Part shown: in pieces, positions 35,766 through 46,950 of the stretch
Numbering within the stretch: the first letter of the stretch is position 1
How the letters are laid out: every line of letters starts with the position of its first letter
NCBI RefSeq assembly: GCF_032884065.1
Contig: NW_027062665.1
Location: 819,001 to 883,000, forward strand
Origin: Artemia franciscana
Lineage: Eukaryota > Arthropoda > Branchiopoda > Anostraca > Artemiidae
DNA length: 64,000 nt
Direction: 5' to 3'
Made by a program: the position numbers and the translations under genes
Notes under the pieces: generated by a model
What the model was told of the DNA's origin: nothing
What the model saw: the letters and a program-made list of their open reading frames with translations, nothing else
Databases searched by the model: none

Positions 35766-36785
35766 ATTTTTTATTTAATTTTTTCAGACTCGACTCTTCG
35801 ACAAGCTTTCCGTCAAGAGGTCTTAATACAATTGCTGAATAAAAATATTACTTGAAATGATTTGAAAATGTGGTAACAATGGACAGAAACAGTACAATTT
35901 GATTAATATAGACGTGCTGCATTTAAAAAGTAAAAAATTCACTGTTTTTTCTTTGTCTTTATGTGTCTGTATATGAAATCACAGGATGGTGTATATGGTG
36001 CATTTTCAGAAAAGCGACCATCATATATGGAAAGAATTTAAAAGAAAGAACCTAATGGTACTACTTTTAATTTATTACCATGTTTACTTTAGATATGGGC
36101 TACGGCAGTAATTTCAGCCTCCATTCAATCTAAGTTAATATAACCTAACCTATTGTAGGGGTTGAGTTGACTGAGAGTAGAGTTGCATGGGGGTGGAATT
36201 AGATAGGTCTTACATAAGGAGGAAGGGGGTAAACTTCTTAGGGTTCGACTTCAAGTGGGATCGCGTTGAATCAAGGCTGACTTGACTGAGGCTAAGGGTT
36301 AAGCTACGTGGGTGGAAATGATTAGTGTTAAGTTAAAAGGTGACTGAGTTACACGGGAACCAAGAAAGCGAACATTAAAATTTCAAAATTCTTACGTATC
36401 TGGGATAATTACGTAACACAGTTGGTTTTATTAATTAATCGCTATCAAAATTATTTAAGTAGTTTTACCTACTGCTATTAGTTATTCTGTACTTATAGTT
36501 TATCATGGTGAATTGCCTGGCTTTCATTTAAATAGAGGGATTTTACATGGTAAACACCCCTCCGTGCTAATTTGCAGGACCTTTAACTAAAAATTCAAAG
36601 AGTAAATCTAAGAAATGCACATTTTTAGGCATCACTCATCTCTTCTTCCAACAAAAAGATCCACTAATGCCCAACCCTCCACCCCTCCTCTCCTTAAAAG
36701 TTAGAGTGCAGTTACATAGTTTTAATCTCTTCATTATTAATAATACCGCACAGACTGTCTATATACCAACCATCTATTTTGAACG
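35766..36785. other. Intergenic with a degenerate GGGTTGAGTT tract
   Basis: 36130-36370 has GGGTTGAGTTGACTGAG-like units, same family as 18940-19300. The rest shows no gene. Confidence 0.4.
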
Positions 36786-36789
36786 GCTC

Positions 36790-37015
36790 GTATATCAAAC
36801 AGTTCGTGGTAACGATCTGTAACTAAGGAGTGACACAACCCAGTAGTAAATAAAACTCTAAAAAAGAGAATTTTGATATCAATAGATATACCAAAGGAAT
36901 TGGCTTGCTATGCTGATTCCAAATATATCATATTCATTTAATTTAGTGTTGTCAATCAAGAGTTACGAGCCTAATAAAATTTGCTTGATTTTCAAAAAAG
37001 GGGGAAATGAGAGTT
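36790..37015 (+). repeat. Family A terminal fragment
   Basis: ACAGTTCGTGGTAACGATCT, then AAGGAGTGACACAACCCAGT, then AGTTACGAGCCTAATAAAAT match the 3125-3345 end of the full copy. Confidence 0.65.
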
Positions 37016-37544
37016 ATCAGAGGAATATATATTGATCTTTCCAGTCTAAGGGGTTGTAATTCTGTATGGTGGCGTATTAATCCCTAAAGATAGATGGCGT
37101 ACGAATGAACAGAATACGAACGAGGGCGTATAATATTGCTATAACTAGGTTACAGAGACCTGGGTTATCCCCTTGTTAGATAAATGACAGGTACTCTCCC
37201 CTCTATCAGCGGTGTAATTTTCAATGGTGCAGGAACAAGTGTCCCTATCAGACCTCAGTTTTTGAAATAAATGGTTAATATACACGTTTTTTAAAACTTC
37301 ATTTAATTAAATTGATTCGTTTGAGACTTGATGGGATTATGTACTGTGGTGCGTAATTGTGTATCAGCCATTTGTGCCAAAATTTTCAAGCTCTCCATGG
37401 CCCTTGGGAAATGGCCCCCGAGGCCACTTCAAGGATAAAAAGATGCTTGGGAAGTGGAGTAGAAATTAAACTCTGACCCTTCTTAATTCCGGTGAATGTT
37501 TTCTATTATGCTTACAATAGGGATACTTAAGAATGATACTTACC
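37016..37544. other. Intergenic, nothing recognised
   Basis: No credible coding frame or repeat beyond what is listed on either side. Confidence 0.35.
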
Positions 37545-38090
37545 ATCAAATACACTGGTCTCGGCCTACTGGTCTTACCATCAAATACACCGGAAACAAA
37601 TAATAGGTATACCAACTAGCAAAAGTTGCGAACCCCTCATTGCCAAAGATGATTATGAGCTAACAACCGACTGTTGCTTAAAACTCCCCTATATGTCTCA
37701 CAATTGGTATCGGCCTATTTTTGGTTTCAAGGTGTACCTTATTACTGAAGTTGTCAACCCCTTTAAATTTTCCAACTGATATAATATCATGAAAGAATTT
37801 TTCTACCAAAAATAGATGACATTTACTTTCACCAGCTCATCAAGAGCTATCGACTGCCGTCGAAAAAAAACATATATATGTCTTAGTTCAAAATACCGTT
37901 TCTCTGCCGCAATCCCGAGTGCAAAAACCGAATGATAAACTCAGCTCAAATCACGAACAGAAATGCGTAGAACCAATGGATTTTTGGCCCCAGGCGAGAG
38001 TTCTACGAAGCTTTCCAAAATGCAGTCTTTTTAATCAATCCGGCCTAAGGTCCACGCTTTCCGTAAAAACCGCAGAGGTTTTACCTCGCA
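37545..38090. repeat. Dispersed repeat family C, second copy
   Basis: Matches 25640-26160 and 26400-26510 in order, with an internal deletion that joins the AACTCAGCTCAAATCACGAA segment to the GGCCCCAGGCGAGAGTTCTA segment. Confidence 0.65.
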
Positions 38091-38560
38091 GAGACAGTAA
38101 TAAAGCGTACTAGTGTTCCAATTGTCCATGATAAGCAAATTTCACTCACGACTCGGCATCAATCCAAAAACAATTAAGCAAAAAAGGTATATCCACAGAG
38201 AAGTTCTCAATAAGCGCAATTATAAAATGATCCGCACTGGCTGAATGAATGCAATGAGAATAAATAATAACTTATCTTTGAGTGGGGCAAGTAATCCGAA
38301 TATTTCAATGCACGACTCAAATGATAGTAGTGCTGAATACTAACTCACAGCCACAATCCATAAATAATCCTTAAGCCGTAATCACATATAAGTTTACAAA
38401 TTTATCTAACTAGTTTCAATTACAAGTTCAAAAGTATTTCACTTGTTATTTATTCCAAACAGGTACAGAGTTAATCCGGCTTAAATTCAATTAGTTGTTC
38501 ACTGGTCAAATACCAAAAGAGAACTGATCAAATATATTAAACAAATTTCCAATATATTTA
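38091..38560. other. Intergenic, nothing recognised
   Basis: AT-rich DNA without coding similarity. It lies just outside the repeated block that starts near 38560. Confidence 0.35.
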
Positions 38561-38985
38561 TAACTAGGATGATAGGATGATTTTGCAAATCCGAGCGTGA
38601 TTAACAGTGAAGCCTCTGAAAGAACCTCAACAGGCGGGGCAGCCGTAACGTGGTAAAAGATAACAAACCGTGTATTGGTCCAATAAGAGATATAATTCCG
38701 CCGTTTACCAAGCCAAATTAATCAAACACTTGGAAAACTACAGGTTCTATCACTATATTAGCTCTATGACTATCTACCTTGGTTCTACCGCCCTAGCAAT
38801 GATGCATGGACGGTTAATAGATAGACATGTCTATTAACAAATGAACTAACCTCCTTTCTATACAATCCTAATAAGAGAGGAATTAATGCCAGACTTTTCT
38901 TCTCACTCAATTGGACTATCTCTCTTGGCTTTTTCTACAATTAGCCATGACTGGATGCCCACAACTACTCTATTTTAATTCAAAA
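38561..38985 (-). repeat. 3' flank of ankyrin/PHD copy 1 (shared block)
   Basis: GCAAATCCGAGCGTGATTAA, GCAGCCGTAACGTGGTAAAA and TATGACTATCTACCTTGGTT recur at 47655-47990. The last part also occurs at 57340-57600 and, diverged, at 22580-22740. It therefore travels with the gene copies as 3' flank. Confidence 0.65.
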
Positions 38986-38987
38986 AT

Positions 38988-40262
38988 CTACGGATTGTTG
39001 GAATTAGTTGAATTTTCTTCATTAGAAATTAGGAAGGATTTTACAGCCTCGAGTGGTTGGACAACTTTAGGTTTATTATCGATGATTGACGACCAATTAC
39101 GATCGGCAGCCATTTTATTAGAGCACTGAACGCATAACCAATTTGGGTTTTTGAGGCAACCACTTTTTGTGATGCCAGCACAAGCTAGGTGCAACCAAGC
39201 AGTGCACTTAGAACACTGGAATGGCTCAGCTCCGCATTTTCTGTAGCATTTGTTACAAGTCTCAATGTTGTAAATTAAGTATCTTCTCAAATAAGTTGGT
39301 GAATTAAACTCTTTAACGATATCACTTATTTCTCTACTATTTATATTTGTCCAAATTAAATCCCTGCAATTTGATTTAAGTGAGCCGTCAGACTCCTTAG
39401 AAGCAAGTTTACACATTGTTGGATACTATTTATTGATTGGGGTAAATATTGGAAAATCATATTCGGAAGCGACAAATTTCTTAAATATTTTCCTATATTT
39501 ATCTTTGACTTTTTTTTTGTCGATTTGGATTTATAAAATACTTTATTTTTCAATAAATATTTAGCTATGGCTGAACTGGATTGGGAGTTATTCTAAGAAC
39601 AAAGAATGTTAGTCAAAGCTTATCAAAGCTGTTTCGTTACTTGAGATCAAACAATTTATATCAGCTCCTTTTGAAATTAGTTGTTGCCAAGTGTCAATAT
39701 TACCATTCCAAGCAGCTACTTGTAAGACTGTTTCTTTCCTGTATCCACAATAACTGTGCCGACATTCCATACCGTCTTTATATGGAAGGCATTCACATAT
39801 CTCAAAATTATAAATGATCTCATCCATTCGATTCACACAGGCGCAGAACGTTTTGTTTTTGTTTAACCAACCTATGATATGTGTAGCAACACCCTGCTTA
39901 GTTTGGTCTAGATAGATTCTTAGGTGAACCATCCACCCTTTGCATTCGGGTTTGCTCTGTTTTCTAACAGATATCTAGTCACACTTATATGAATACCACT
40001 CACAGCTTTGGATAAGGAGTTTCTTTGCCATGAATCTAAGGTATCTATAGCAGCACCATTTGAAACTAGTTGTTAACAAATGTTCAAATTGCCATTCCTA
40101 AATATGTAATATGTAAGACTGTTTCTTTCCAAAACCAATTTTCACTGTATCTACCATAACTTTATTAACTAATTACTGTATTTTGGTTGGCTACATTCTC
40201 TAATAGAAATCCAGTCAAGCTTAATTGATTCTCAATTATAGCATAAGATAAGGCTGCTTTAT
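38988..40262 (-). pseudogene. Ankyrin/PHD family, copy 1, broken
   Basis: Read on the minus strand, 40262-39935 holds decayed N-terminal ankyrin sequence with stops. 39932-39609 is an open ankyrin piece (ETVLQVAAWNGNIDTWQQLI). After frame breaks near 39480-39600, 39416-38988 is open with the linker and a PHD-like finger: CNKCYRKCGAEPFQCSKC, WLHLAC, WLCVQC. It then gives the longer tail NKMAADRNWSS up to a TAG. The zinc ligands look intact in this copy. The C-terminal half is nearly the same as that at 47998-48498. Single-copy function is doubtful because of the breaks. Confidence 0.75.
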
Positions 40263-40324
40263 CAAAGCTGCTTCATCAGACTTTTATTTTTCTTCTTCTG
40301 CAAGAAGAAACACTTAAGCAATCC
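40263..40324 (-). pseudogene. N-terminal remnant at a copy junction
   Basis: Encodes a decayed LKCFFLQKKKNKSDEA-like piece, the equivalent of residues 36-50 of the intact copy. It directly abuts the end of the copy 2 PHD finger. The same fused junction occurs at 41440-41492, so this is the breakpoint of the 1168-bp tandem duplication. Confidence 0.65.
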
Positions 40325-41173
40325 TCAACAGCTTTTTTCTTTTGAGCACTGTACGCATAACCAATTAGGGTTTTTGAGGAAACCACTTTTTGTGATGCCA
40401 GCCCAAGCCCACCAAGCACAGTGCCACCAAGCATTGCACTTAAAACACCGGAATGACCCAAATCCACATTGCCAGTAGCATTTTTGACAAGGATCTCCCT
40501 TGTAAATTAAGTATTTTTTCAAACAATTTGGTACATTTAACTCTTTAACGATATCACTTATTTCTCTATTATTTATATTTTTCCAAATTAGATCCCGGCA
40601 ATTTGATTTAAGTGAGCCGTCAGACTCCTTAAAAGTAAGTTTACACATTGTTGGATACCATTTATTGATATTTTTAAATATTGGAAAATCAAATTCTGAA
40701 GCCACAAATTTTTTGAACATTTTCCTATATTTATCTTTTACTTCTTTTGTCGATTTGGAATTATAAAGTGCTTGAGTCAAACAATTTATATCAGCTCCTT
40801 TTGAAATTAGTAGTCGACAAATGTCAAAATTACCATTCCTAGCAGCTACGTGTAAGACTGTTTCTTTCCTGTATCCAGAACAACTATGCTGACATTCCAT
40901 ATTATCTTTATATGGATCGCATTCACAATTCTTAAAATTATAAATAATCTCAACCATTTGACCGGTAAGATGGAACGATGTGAGTTCATCGTTCCAGAAG
41001 CAGAACTCTCTGCTGTGGTTTAACCAATATAACATACGTTCAGCAACAAGCGGCTTAGATTGCTGACCCCAGATGGATCGATTGATTCTTAGGTGAACCC
41101 ATCCACCCTTTGCATTCGGGTTTGCTCTGTTTTCTAACAGATATCTAGTCACACTTATATGAATACCACTCAC
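40325..41173 (-). pseudogene. Ankyrin/PHD family, copy 2, lacking N-terminus
   Basis: The open frame covers ankyrin repeat 3 to the PHD-like finger: ISVTRYLLENRANPNAKGG, ETVLHVAARNGNFDICRLL, then CQKCYWQCGFGSFRCFKC and WLCVQCS. It ends at KEKSC and a stop created by fusion to the next copy. N-terminal ankyrin sequence upstream (41174-41430) carries stops. It is almost identical to 41493-42341 at an offset of 1168 bp. The finger has WWHCAWWAWAG where other copies have WLHPACAG or WLHLACAG, so the His-x2-Cys pair is disturbed. Probably a non-functional partial duplicate. Confidence 0.75.
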
Positions 41174-41492
41174 AGCTTTGGATAAGGAGTTTCTTTGCCA
41201 TGAATCTAAGATATCTATAGCAGCATCATTTGAAACTAGTTGTTAACAAATGTTCAAATTGCCATTCCTAAATGCTATATGTAAGACTGTTTCTTTCCAA
41301 AACCAATTTTCACTGTATCTACCATAACTTTATTAACTAATTACTGTATTTTGGTTGGCTACATTCTCTAATAGATATCCAGTCAAGCTTAATTGATTCT
41401 CAATTATAGCATAAGATAAGGCTGCTTTATCAAAGCTGCTTCATCAGACTTTTATTTTTCTTCTTCTGCAAGAAGAAACACTTAAACAATCC

Positions 41493-42770
41493 TCAACAGC
41501 TTTTTTCTTTTGAGCACTGTACGCATAACCAATTAGGGTTTTTGAGGCAACCACTTTTTGTGATGCCAGCCCAAGCCCACCAAGCACAGTGCCACCAAGC
41601 ATTGCACTTAAAACACCGGAATGACCCAAATCCACATTGCCGGTAGCATTTTTGACAAGGATCTCCCTTGTAAATTAAGTATTTTTTCAAACAATTTGGT
41701 ACATTTAACTCTTTAACGATATCACTTATTTCTCTATTATTTATATTTTTCCAAATTAGATCCCGGCAATTTGATTTAAGTGAGCCGTCAGACTCCTTAA
41801 AAGTAAGTTTACACATTGTTGGATACCATTTATTGATATTTTTAAATATTGGAAAATCAAATTCTGAAGCAACAAATTTTTTGAACATTTCTCTATATTT
41901 ATCTTTTACTTCTTTTGTCGATTTGGAATTATAAAGTGCGTGAGCCAAACAATTTATATCAGCTCCTTTTGAAATTAGTAGTTGCCAAATGTCAAAATTA
42001 CCATTCCTAGCAGCTACATGTAAGACAGTTTCTTTCCTGTATCCAGAACAACTATGCTGACATTCCATACTATCTTTACATGGATCGCATTCACATTTCT
42101 TAAAATTATCCATAATCTCAAACATTTGACCGATGAGATCCGACCGACCAGACCGAAACAGAACCAGACCAGACCAGACCGACCAGAAGCATAACTCTCT
42201 TCTGTGGTTTAACCAATATAACATACGTTCAGCAACAAGCGGCTTAGATTGCTGCTCCCAGATGGAACGATTGATTCTTGGGTAACCCCATCCACCCTTT
42301 GCATTCGGGTTTGCTCCGTTTTCTAACAGATATCTAGTCACACTTATATGATTACCACTCACAGCTACAGACAAGGGGGTTCTTTGCCATGAATCTAAAG
42401 CGTCTATAGCAGCACCATTTGAAACTAGTAGTTGGCAAATGTTCATACTGCCATTCCTAGAAGCTACATGTAAGACTGTTCCTTTCCAAAACAAACTTTG
42501 TTTCCTTGCTATATATTTGTATTCATTAATTACTGCATTTGGGTTGGCTCCATTCTTTAATAGATATTTAAGAAGAATTAAATTATTTTGGTTATGTTTC
42601 ATTATGGCATATAACATGGCTTCATCAGACTTTTTATTTTTCTTCTTCTGCGATAAGAAACATTTAAACAGTTCCCAAGAGCTTTTTTCTTTTGTCTTGA
42701 CAGCACTTATTATGCGTTTGTTTTGATGGTTTATTTTTGATTCGTTAGGATTTGAATTTTTATTACCCAT
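41493..42770 (-). CDS. Ankyrin-repeat protein with C-terminal PHD-like zinc finger, copy 3
   Basis: Single open exon, 425 codons from the ATG at 42770. I prefer this start because it gives MGNKNSNPNES, which fits the N-myristoylation pattern (Gly2, Ser6). An in-frame ATG ten codons further upstream is possible. A basic region (QKKKNKKSDE, 41-50) is followed by ankyrin-type repeats at about 51-79, 97-126 (TVLHVASRNGSMNICQLLVS), 130-158 and 247-275 (TVLHVAARNGNFDIWQLLIS). A Cys-rich insert lies at about 226-241 (CECDPCKDSMECQHSC). The PHD-like finger is at about 371-419: C-x2-C, C-x2-C, H, then WLCVQC. The usual H-x2-C is replaced by WWHCAWWAW. The last residues KEKSC come from fusion with a tandem neighbour. 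Ankyrins bind proteins and PHD fingers often read histone tails; the actual role here is unknown. The promoter was not identified. Confidence 0.7.
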   Translation of the reverse strand: MGNKNSNPNESKINHQNKRIISAVKTKEKSSWELFKCFLSQKKKNKKSDEAMLYAIMKHNQNNLILLKYLLKNGANPNAVINEYKYIARKQSLFWKGTVLHVASRNGSMNICQLLVSNGAAIDALDSWQRTPLSVAVSGNHISVTRYLLENGANPNAKGGWGYPRINRSIWEQQSKPLVAERMLYWLNHRRELCFWSVWSGLVLFRSGRSDLIGQMFEIMDNFKKCECDPCKDSMECQHSCSGYRKETVLHVAARNGNFDIWQLLISKGADINCLAHALYNSKSTKEVKDKYREMFKKFVASEFDFPIFKNINKWYPTMCKLTFKESDGSLKSNCRDLIWKNINNREISDIVKELNVPNCLKKYLIYKGDPCQKCYRQCGFGSFRCFKCNAWWHCAWWAWAGITKSGCLKNPNWLCVQCSKEKSC

Positions 42771-43793
42771 TTTTACAAATTGAACGACAAGGTGTTGCAT
42801 CAATTAGCTTATACATTAATATAGAATAAACTCATTTTAAATTGCTAGGATTGAGTCAGGTTTTATTTCATAAAGAGAAATATTTACTAAAACATCCTAA
42901 ATGTTTGTGCAGTTTACAAAATTTTTGTAGTTTTTCCCCCTGCCTTTTGCATTATCATAATGTAAATACAATAAATCTCAGAAAATTGGAATATTAAAAG
43001 ACGGCCCCTGGGAATAAAGTCCGTCAAATATGGCATTATACCAATGAGAAGAACTAAAATTTGCGGGCATATTTCGTGTTTGAATTAAAACTATTCCACT
43101 GGCGCCATAAATATATTTGCAATTTACATAATAGCTTAAATGATTCTGAACTCAACTTTAAACTTTTAACTTTTTATCCTTGTCTTAAAAAGACATCGCG
43201 TTTACGTATGCGTCCAAGTTCTTACAACGATTTCTAATGAGCTTCATAATTTTGGTTTTCTTTTTTAAGGTTTTTAAATTGTAGTAATCCCTTGTTAAAA
43301 TTCATACAAATATTTTTGCTACTACCAGTTTACGCTCAAATAGAATTAAATTTCTTTTCATATTGAGTCTATTCAAAGATGTTTGATTATTACTGCAAGT
43401 CTGACTTATAACAACGATTTATACTAAGCTTCAAAGTTTAGGTTTTCTTTTTAAAGTTTTGGAATTGTTGTAATTCATTGTCAAAATCTATATAAATATT
43501 TTTGCTATTACCAGTTTTCGTTCTTTAAGTAATTTCATGTAAAAAAAAATTCTAAAATTAAGGCTCTTAATGAATTATCTCAAACTTTTAACCTATCTAG
43601 ATCGTTTTTAGGCCAGAATATCTGAGGAAGCCAATTTTGTCGAAAAAATATAGTCGTTTTCACGAAAAAATAAAAACATACACAGTTATTGCTCAATTAT
43701 AAAGTACATTACAATTATATAGATAGTAATATTTGATTAAGAAAGCTAGTCCGATTTTTAACAACGATATGTACTAAGCTTCAAACTTTTTTT
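42771..43793. other. Non-coding spacer, duplicated at 59180-60285
   Basis: AT-rich spacer upstream of copy 3, nearly identical to 59180-60285. Its part from about 43560 to 43840 (TCTAGATCGTTTTTAGGCCA, CCGATTTTTAACAACGATAT) also recurs, more diverged, at 47260-47560. Any promoter for copy 3 would be here, but I cannot point to a TATA or initiator with confidence. Confidence 0.6.
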
Positions 43794-44839
43794 TTAATTT
43801 TTAAGGTTATTTAATTGATGTAATTCCTTGTTAAAAGTATATAATATAATATATATTAACGACTCTTTAACGATGTCACTTATATCTGTATTATTCATAT
43901 TTTTTCCAAATTTGATCCTGGCATTTTGATTTAAGTGAGCCGTCAGACTCCTTTGAAGCAAGTTAACACATTGTCGGATACCATTTATTGATTGGGCAAA
44001 AATTAGAAAATCAAATTCTGAAGCCACAATTTCCTTGAATATTTCCCTATATTTATATTTTACTTCTTTTGTCGATTTGGAAGTATAGGAGGTTATTAAA
44101 AAAAAAAGATGTTAGTCAAAGCTATGTTTTGTTACTGGAAGTCAAACAATTTATATCACCTCCTTTTGAAATTAGTTGTTGCCAAATGTCAAAATTACCA
44201 TTTCTAGCAGCTATATGTACGACTCTTTCTTTCTTGAAGACATAGTATTCATAGATGAGATCATCCATTCGATCGATATAGTCGCGATACGTTGGGCTTT
44301 GGTTTAACCAATCTAAGATATATGTAGTAACATATGGCTTAGGCTGGTCTAGATTGATTCTTTGGTGACCCCCTCCACCCTTTGCATTCGGGTTTGCTCC
44401 GTTTTCTAACAGATATGTAGTCACACTTATATGATTACCAATCACAGCTCTAGATAAGGGATTTTTTTTTTGCCACGAATCTAAGGCGTCTATAGCAGCA
44501 CCAAATGAAACAAGTAGTTGAAAAATGTTCAAATTACCACTCCTAGAAGCTGCATGTAAGATTGTTTCTTTCCAAAACAAATTTTCTTTGTATCTAACAT
44601 TGCTGTATTCACCAGTTACTGTATTTGGGTCGGCTCCATTCTCTAATAGATATTCAGTTAAGCCTAATTGATTCTCCATTATAGCACAAGATAATTTTTT
44701 ATTCATCTGCAAGATGAAATATTTAAACAATCCCAAACAGCTTTTTACTTTTGTCTTGACAGCATTTATTATGTGTTTGTTTTGATGATTGAAAAGTCTC
44801 TAGTTTTGGTTCGTTAGGATTAGAGTTCTTATGACCCAT
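43794..44839 (-). pseudogene. Ankyrin family, copy 4, without PHD finger
   Basis: An ATG at 44839 begins MGHKNSNPNEPK, but an altered segment soon shifts the frame. The open part 44736-44122 then carries four ankyrin-type repeats (YLLENGADPNT, TILHAASRSGNLNIFQLLVS, VTTYLLENGANPN, RVVHIAARNGNFDIWQQLIS). After a stop and frame changes, 44027-43794 holds only scraps of the linker, and the PHD finger is replaced by AT-rich DNA. It is closely matched by 60290-61269 and more distant from copies 3 and 6. Probably a pseudogene. Confidence 0.75.
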
Positions 44840-44913
44840 TTTTACAGATTATGCTTTTATTGAAAAACAAGGTGTTGTATCAAGCAGCTTAAACATTAAT
44901 ACAGAATGAACTC

Positions 44914-45196
<283 letters not shown>

Positions 45197-45970
45197 TAGC
45201 TGTTGGGGTGGCGCTTCCCGCCACCCCAACACCTAGTTGGTGGGGGCGCTTTGCGCCCCCCCGCGCGCGTAAGTCGTTACGCGCCATTGTAGTTGTGTCC
45301 CTGTGTCCCACCTGTGAATATATATAGATATATGTATATTTTTAACTATGTAAAACATGCGAATATACAGCATTCTTGGCTGTTCCATTGTCTGTGCATA
45401 TAAATAGATTGTCAGGTTTACCGACTCTTGAACATGCAACATATAATTGTCCATGGGAAAAACAATCTGTATTCAGATCTATACCTCATTATTCTAATGA
45501 TTGCCCTTGAGCTTTGTTGATGGTGATTGCTAATCGAACATTCCCTGTGTCCCCGTCGTCATTTATATGTCCCCCTGTGCCCCCCGGCGTCCCTGTTGTA
45601 GTTGTTTCCCTGTGTCCCGGTCGTCATTTGTGTCCCGGTGTCCCAGTCTGTAATTTCTCTTTGAGTGTCGCGGTCGTCATTTTTATTCCCTGTGTCCCGG
45701 TGTCTCAGTCGTCATTTTTGTCCCGGTCGTCATTTGTGTTCCGGTGTCCCGGTCTGTAATTTCTCTTTGAGTGTCCTGGTCGTCATTTATATTCCCTGTG
45801 TCCCGGTCGTCATTTGTGTCCCGGTGCTTTGTTGATGGTGATTGCTAATCGAACATTCCTTGTGTCCCGGTCGTCATTTATATTCCCTATGTCCCGGTGT
45901 CCCGGTCGTCATTTGTGTCCCGATGTCCCGGTCTGTAATTTCGTCAGTCGACAAACATGACGTCAGTAAA
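45197..45970 (-). mobile_element. Helentron 3' end with helicase tail and minisatellite (H1)
   Basis: Minus-strand element whose 3' terminus abuts (TA)n. The terminal stem-loop GTTGGGGTGGCG/CGCCACCCCAAC lies at about 45202-45232, then a second hairpin of GGGGGCGC type. Further in (45360-45545) is the end of a PIF1-like helicase: INKAQGQSLE, GIDLNTDC, LYVACSRVGKPDNLF. It carries a TAATGA double stop where other copies have AAATGC, and a T-run frameshift. The rest is an 18/27-bp minisatellite (CCCGGTCGTCATTTGTGTCC). It is non-autonomous or truncated. The same unusual internal joint (GGTGCTTTGTTGATGGTGAT) is found in 62.4 kb. Confidence 0.75.
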
Positions 45971-46390
45971 CACACAAACATGACGTCACTCGACACACAG
46001 ACAAACTCTTGAACATGCAACATAATAATTTTCCATGGGAAAACAATCCGTATTCAGATCTATACCGCATTTTTCTAACGATTGCCCTTGAGCTTTGTTG
46101 ATGGTGATTGCTAATCGAACATTCCCTATGTCCCTGTCGTCATTTATATATACCCCTGTGCCCCCGGCGTCCCCGTTGTAGTTATGTCCCTGTGTCCTGG
46201 TCGTCATTTGTGTCCCGGTATCCCAGTCTGTAATCTCTTTTTGAGTTTCCCGGTCGTCATTTATATTCCCTCTGTCCCGGTGTCCCGGTCGTCATTTGTG
46301 TCCCGGTCTGTAATTTCTCTTTGAGTGTCCCGGTCGTCATTTATATTCCCTGTGTCCCGGTCGTCATTTGTGTCCCAGTGTCCCGGTTCT
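45971..46390 (-). mobile_element. Helentron helicase fragment and minisatellite (H2)
   Basis: 45986-46207 encodes NVRLAITINKAQGQSLEK, GIDLNTDCFPMEN and YYVACSRV on the minus strand, then runs out of helicase sequence. Compared with 62640-62770, the segment between CACACAGACAA and CTCTTGAACATGC has been deleted here, fusing H1 and H2. The minisatellite continues to about 46385. Confidence 0.7.
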
Positions 46391-46638
46391 AACATTGACA
46401 CTTGGAAAAATCTTTACGTGCCAAGCATGCTAAAGCTCCAACAATTTATAATAAACCTCAAATTTTGGGTATCTGTTTTAAGGTTTTCACGTTTTTCCTT
46501 TTTGGTTTTTTCTTTTTTTAATTTTTTTCTTTTTTAGTTTTTTTTATTTTCAAATTTTTTTTTAGTTTTTTCTTTTTAGTTTTTTTTTTAGTTTTTTACC
46601 ATTTTTCTTTTTTCAGTTTTCTTTTTATTCTTTATTTT
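46390..46638 (-). repeat. Helentron 5'-side segment and T-rich tract
   Basis: TTCTAACATTGACACTTGGA, GCTAAAGCTCCAACAATTTA and GGTATCTGTTTTAAGGTTTT recur at 51340-51450, 54955-55080, 63130-63245 and 63720-63830. From about 46480 follows TTTTTAGTTTTTTCTTTTT low-complexity DNA. Confidence 0.6.
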
Positions 46639-46950
46639 TCAGACGTAAATACATATCGCCGAACCTTTGTTTTTTTCTAAAATCTGGTAGGCATTGATGA
46701 CCTTATCCAAGTCAAAATCCCAAACCCAATCATCATCGCTATCATTTTCAGTTTTGATACGTTTTGACTCTCGCTGTCCAGGTGGATTTTCATCTAACTG
46801 CGCGGTTTTGCGTTCTTTAGCCGCAAGCCTTTTGACATTAATCCTTTGAGCAGATTCCTTGGCTGTTTCTTCTGCCATTGTAGGATTTATGCTAAAATTT
46901 CTCTTTGAATTAACTATTTGAGCAGCTTCCTCGGCTGTTTCTTCTGTCAT
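46639..46950 (-). CDS. Small acidic helentron-associated protein
   Basis: 103 codons from an ATG at 46950. An N-terminal duplicated Ala/Glu motif (TEETAEEAAQ, then AEETAKESAQ) is followed by RLAAKERKTAQLDE, a basic patch RESKRIK, then an acidic aromatic tail, DSDDDWVWDFDLDKVINAYQ. A second copy at 51457-51717 keeps the same frame and most residues despite DNA differences, which argues for a protein that was once under selection. Both lie beside helentron 5' segments. The Ala/Glu/Arg repeats recall the N-terminal charged repeats seen in Helitron-associated reading frames. It could be nuclear and DNA- or Rep-interacting; this is inference. Confidence 0.5.
   Translation of the reverse strand: MTEETAEEAAQIVNSKRNFSINPTMAEETAKESAQRINVKRLAAKERKTAQLDENPPGQRESKRIKTENDSDDDWVWDFDLDKVINAYQILEKNKGSAICIYV

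Noticed and set aside
39581..39817. Plus-strand frames opposite ankyrin copies (also 42439-42726, 58848-59135, 57623-57871)
   Set aside because: They are antisense shadows of the ankyrin/PHD reading frames and show no domain.
40276..40467. Minus-strand frame beginning MDLGHSGVLSAMLGG, repeated at 41444-41635
   Set aside because: It is the PHD-finger region read in a second frame; the repeated occurrence follows from the 1168-bp duplication.
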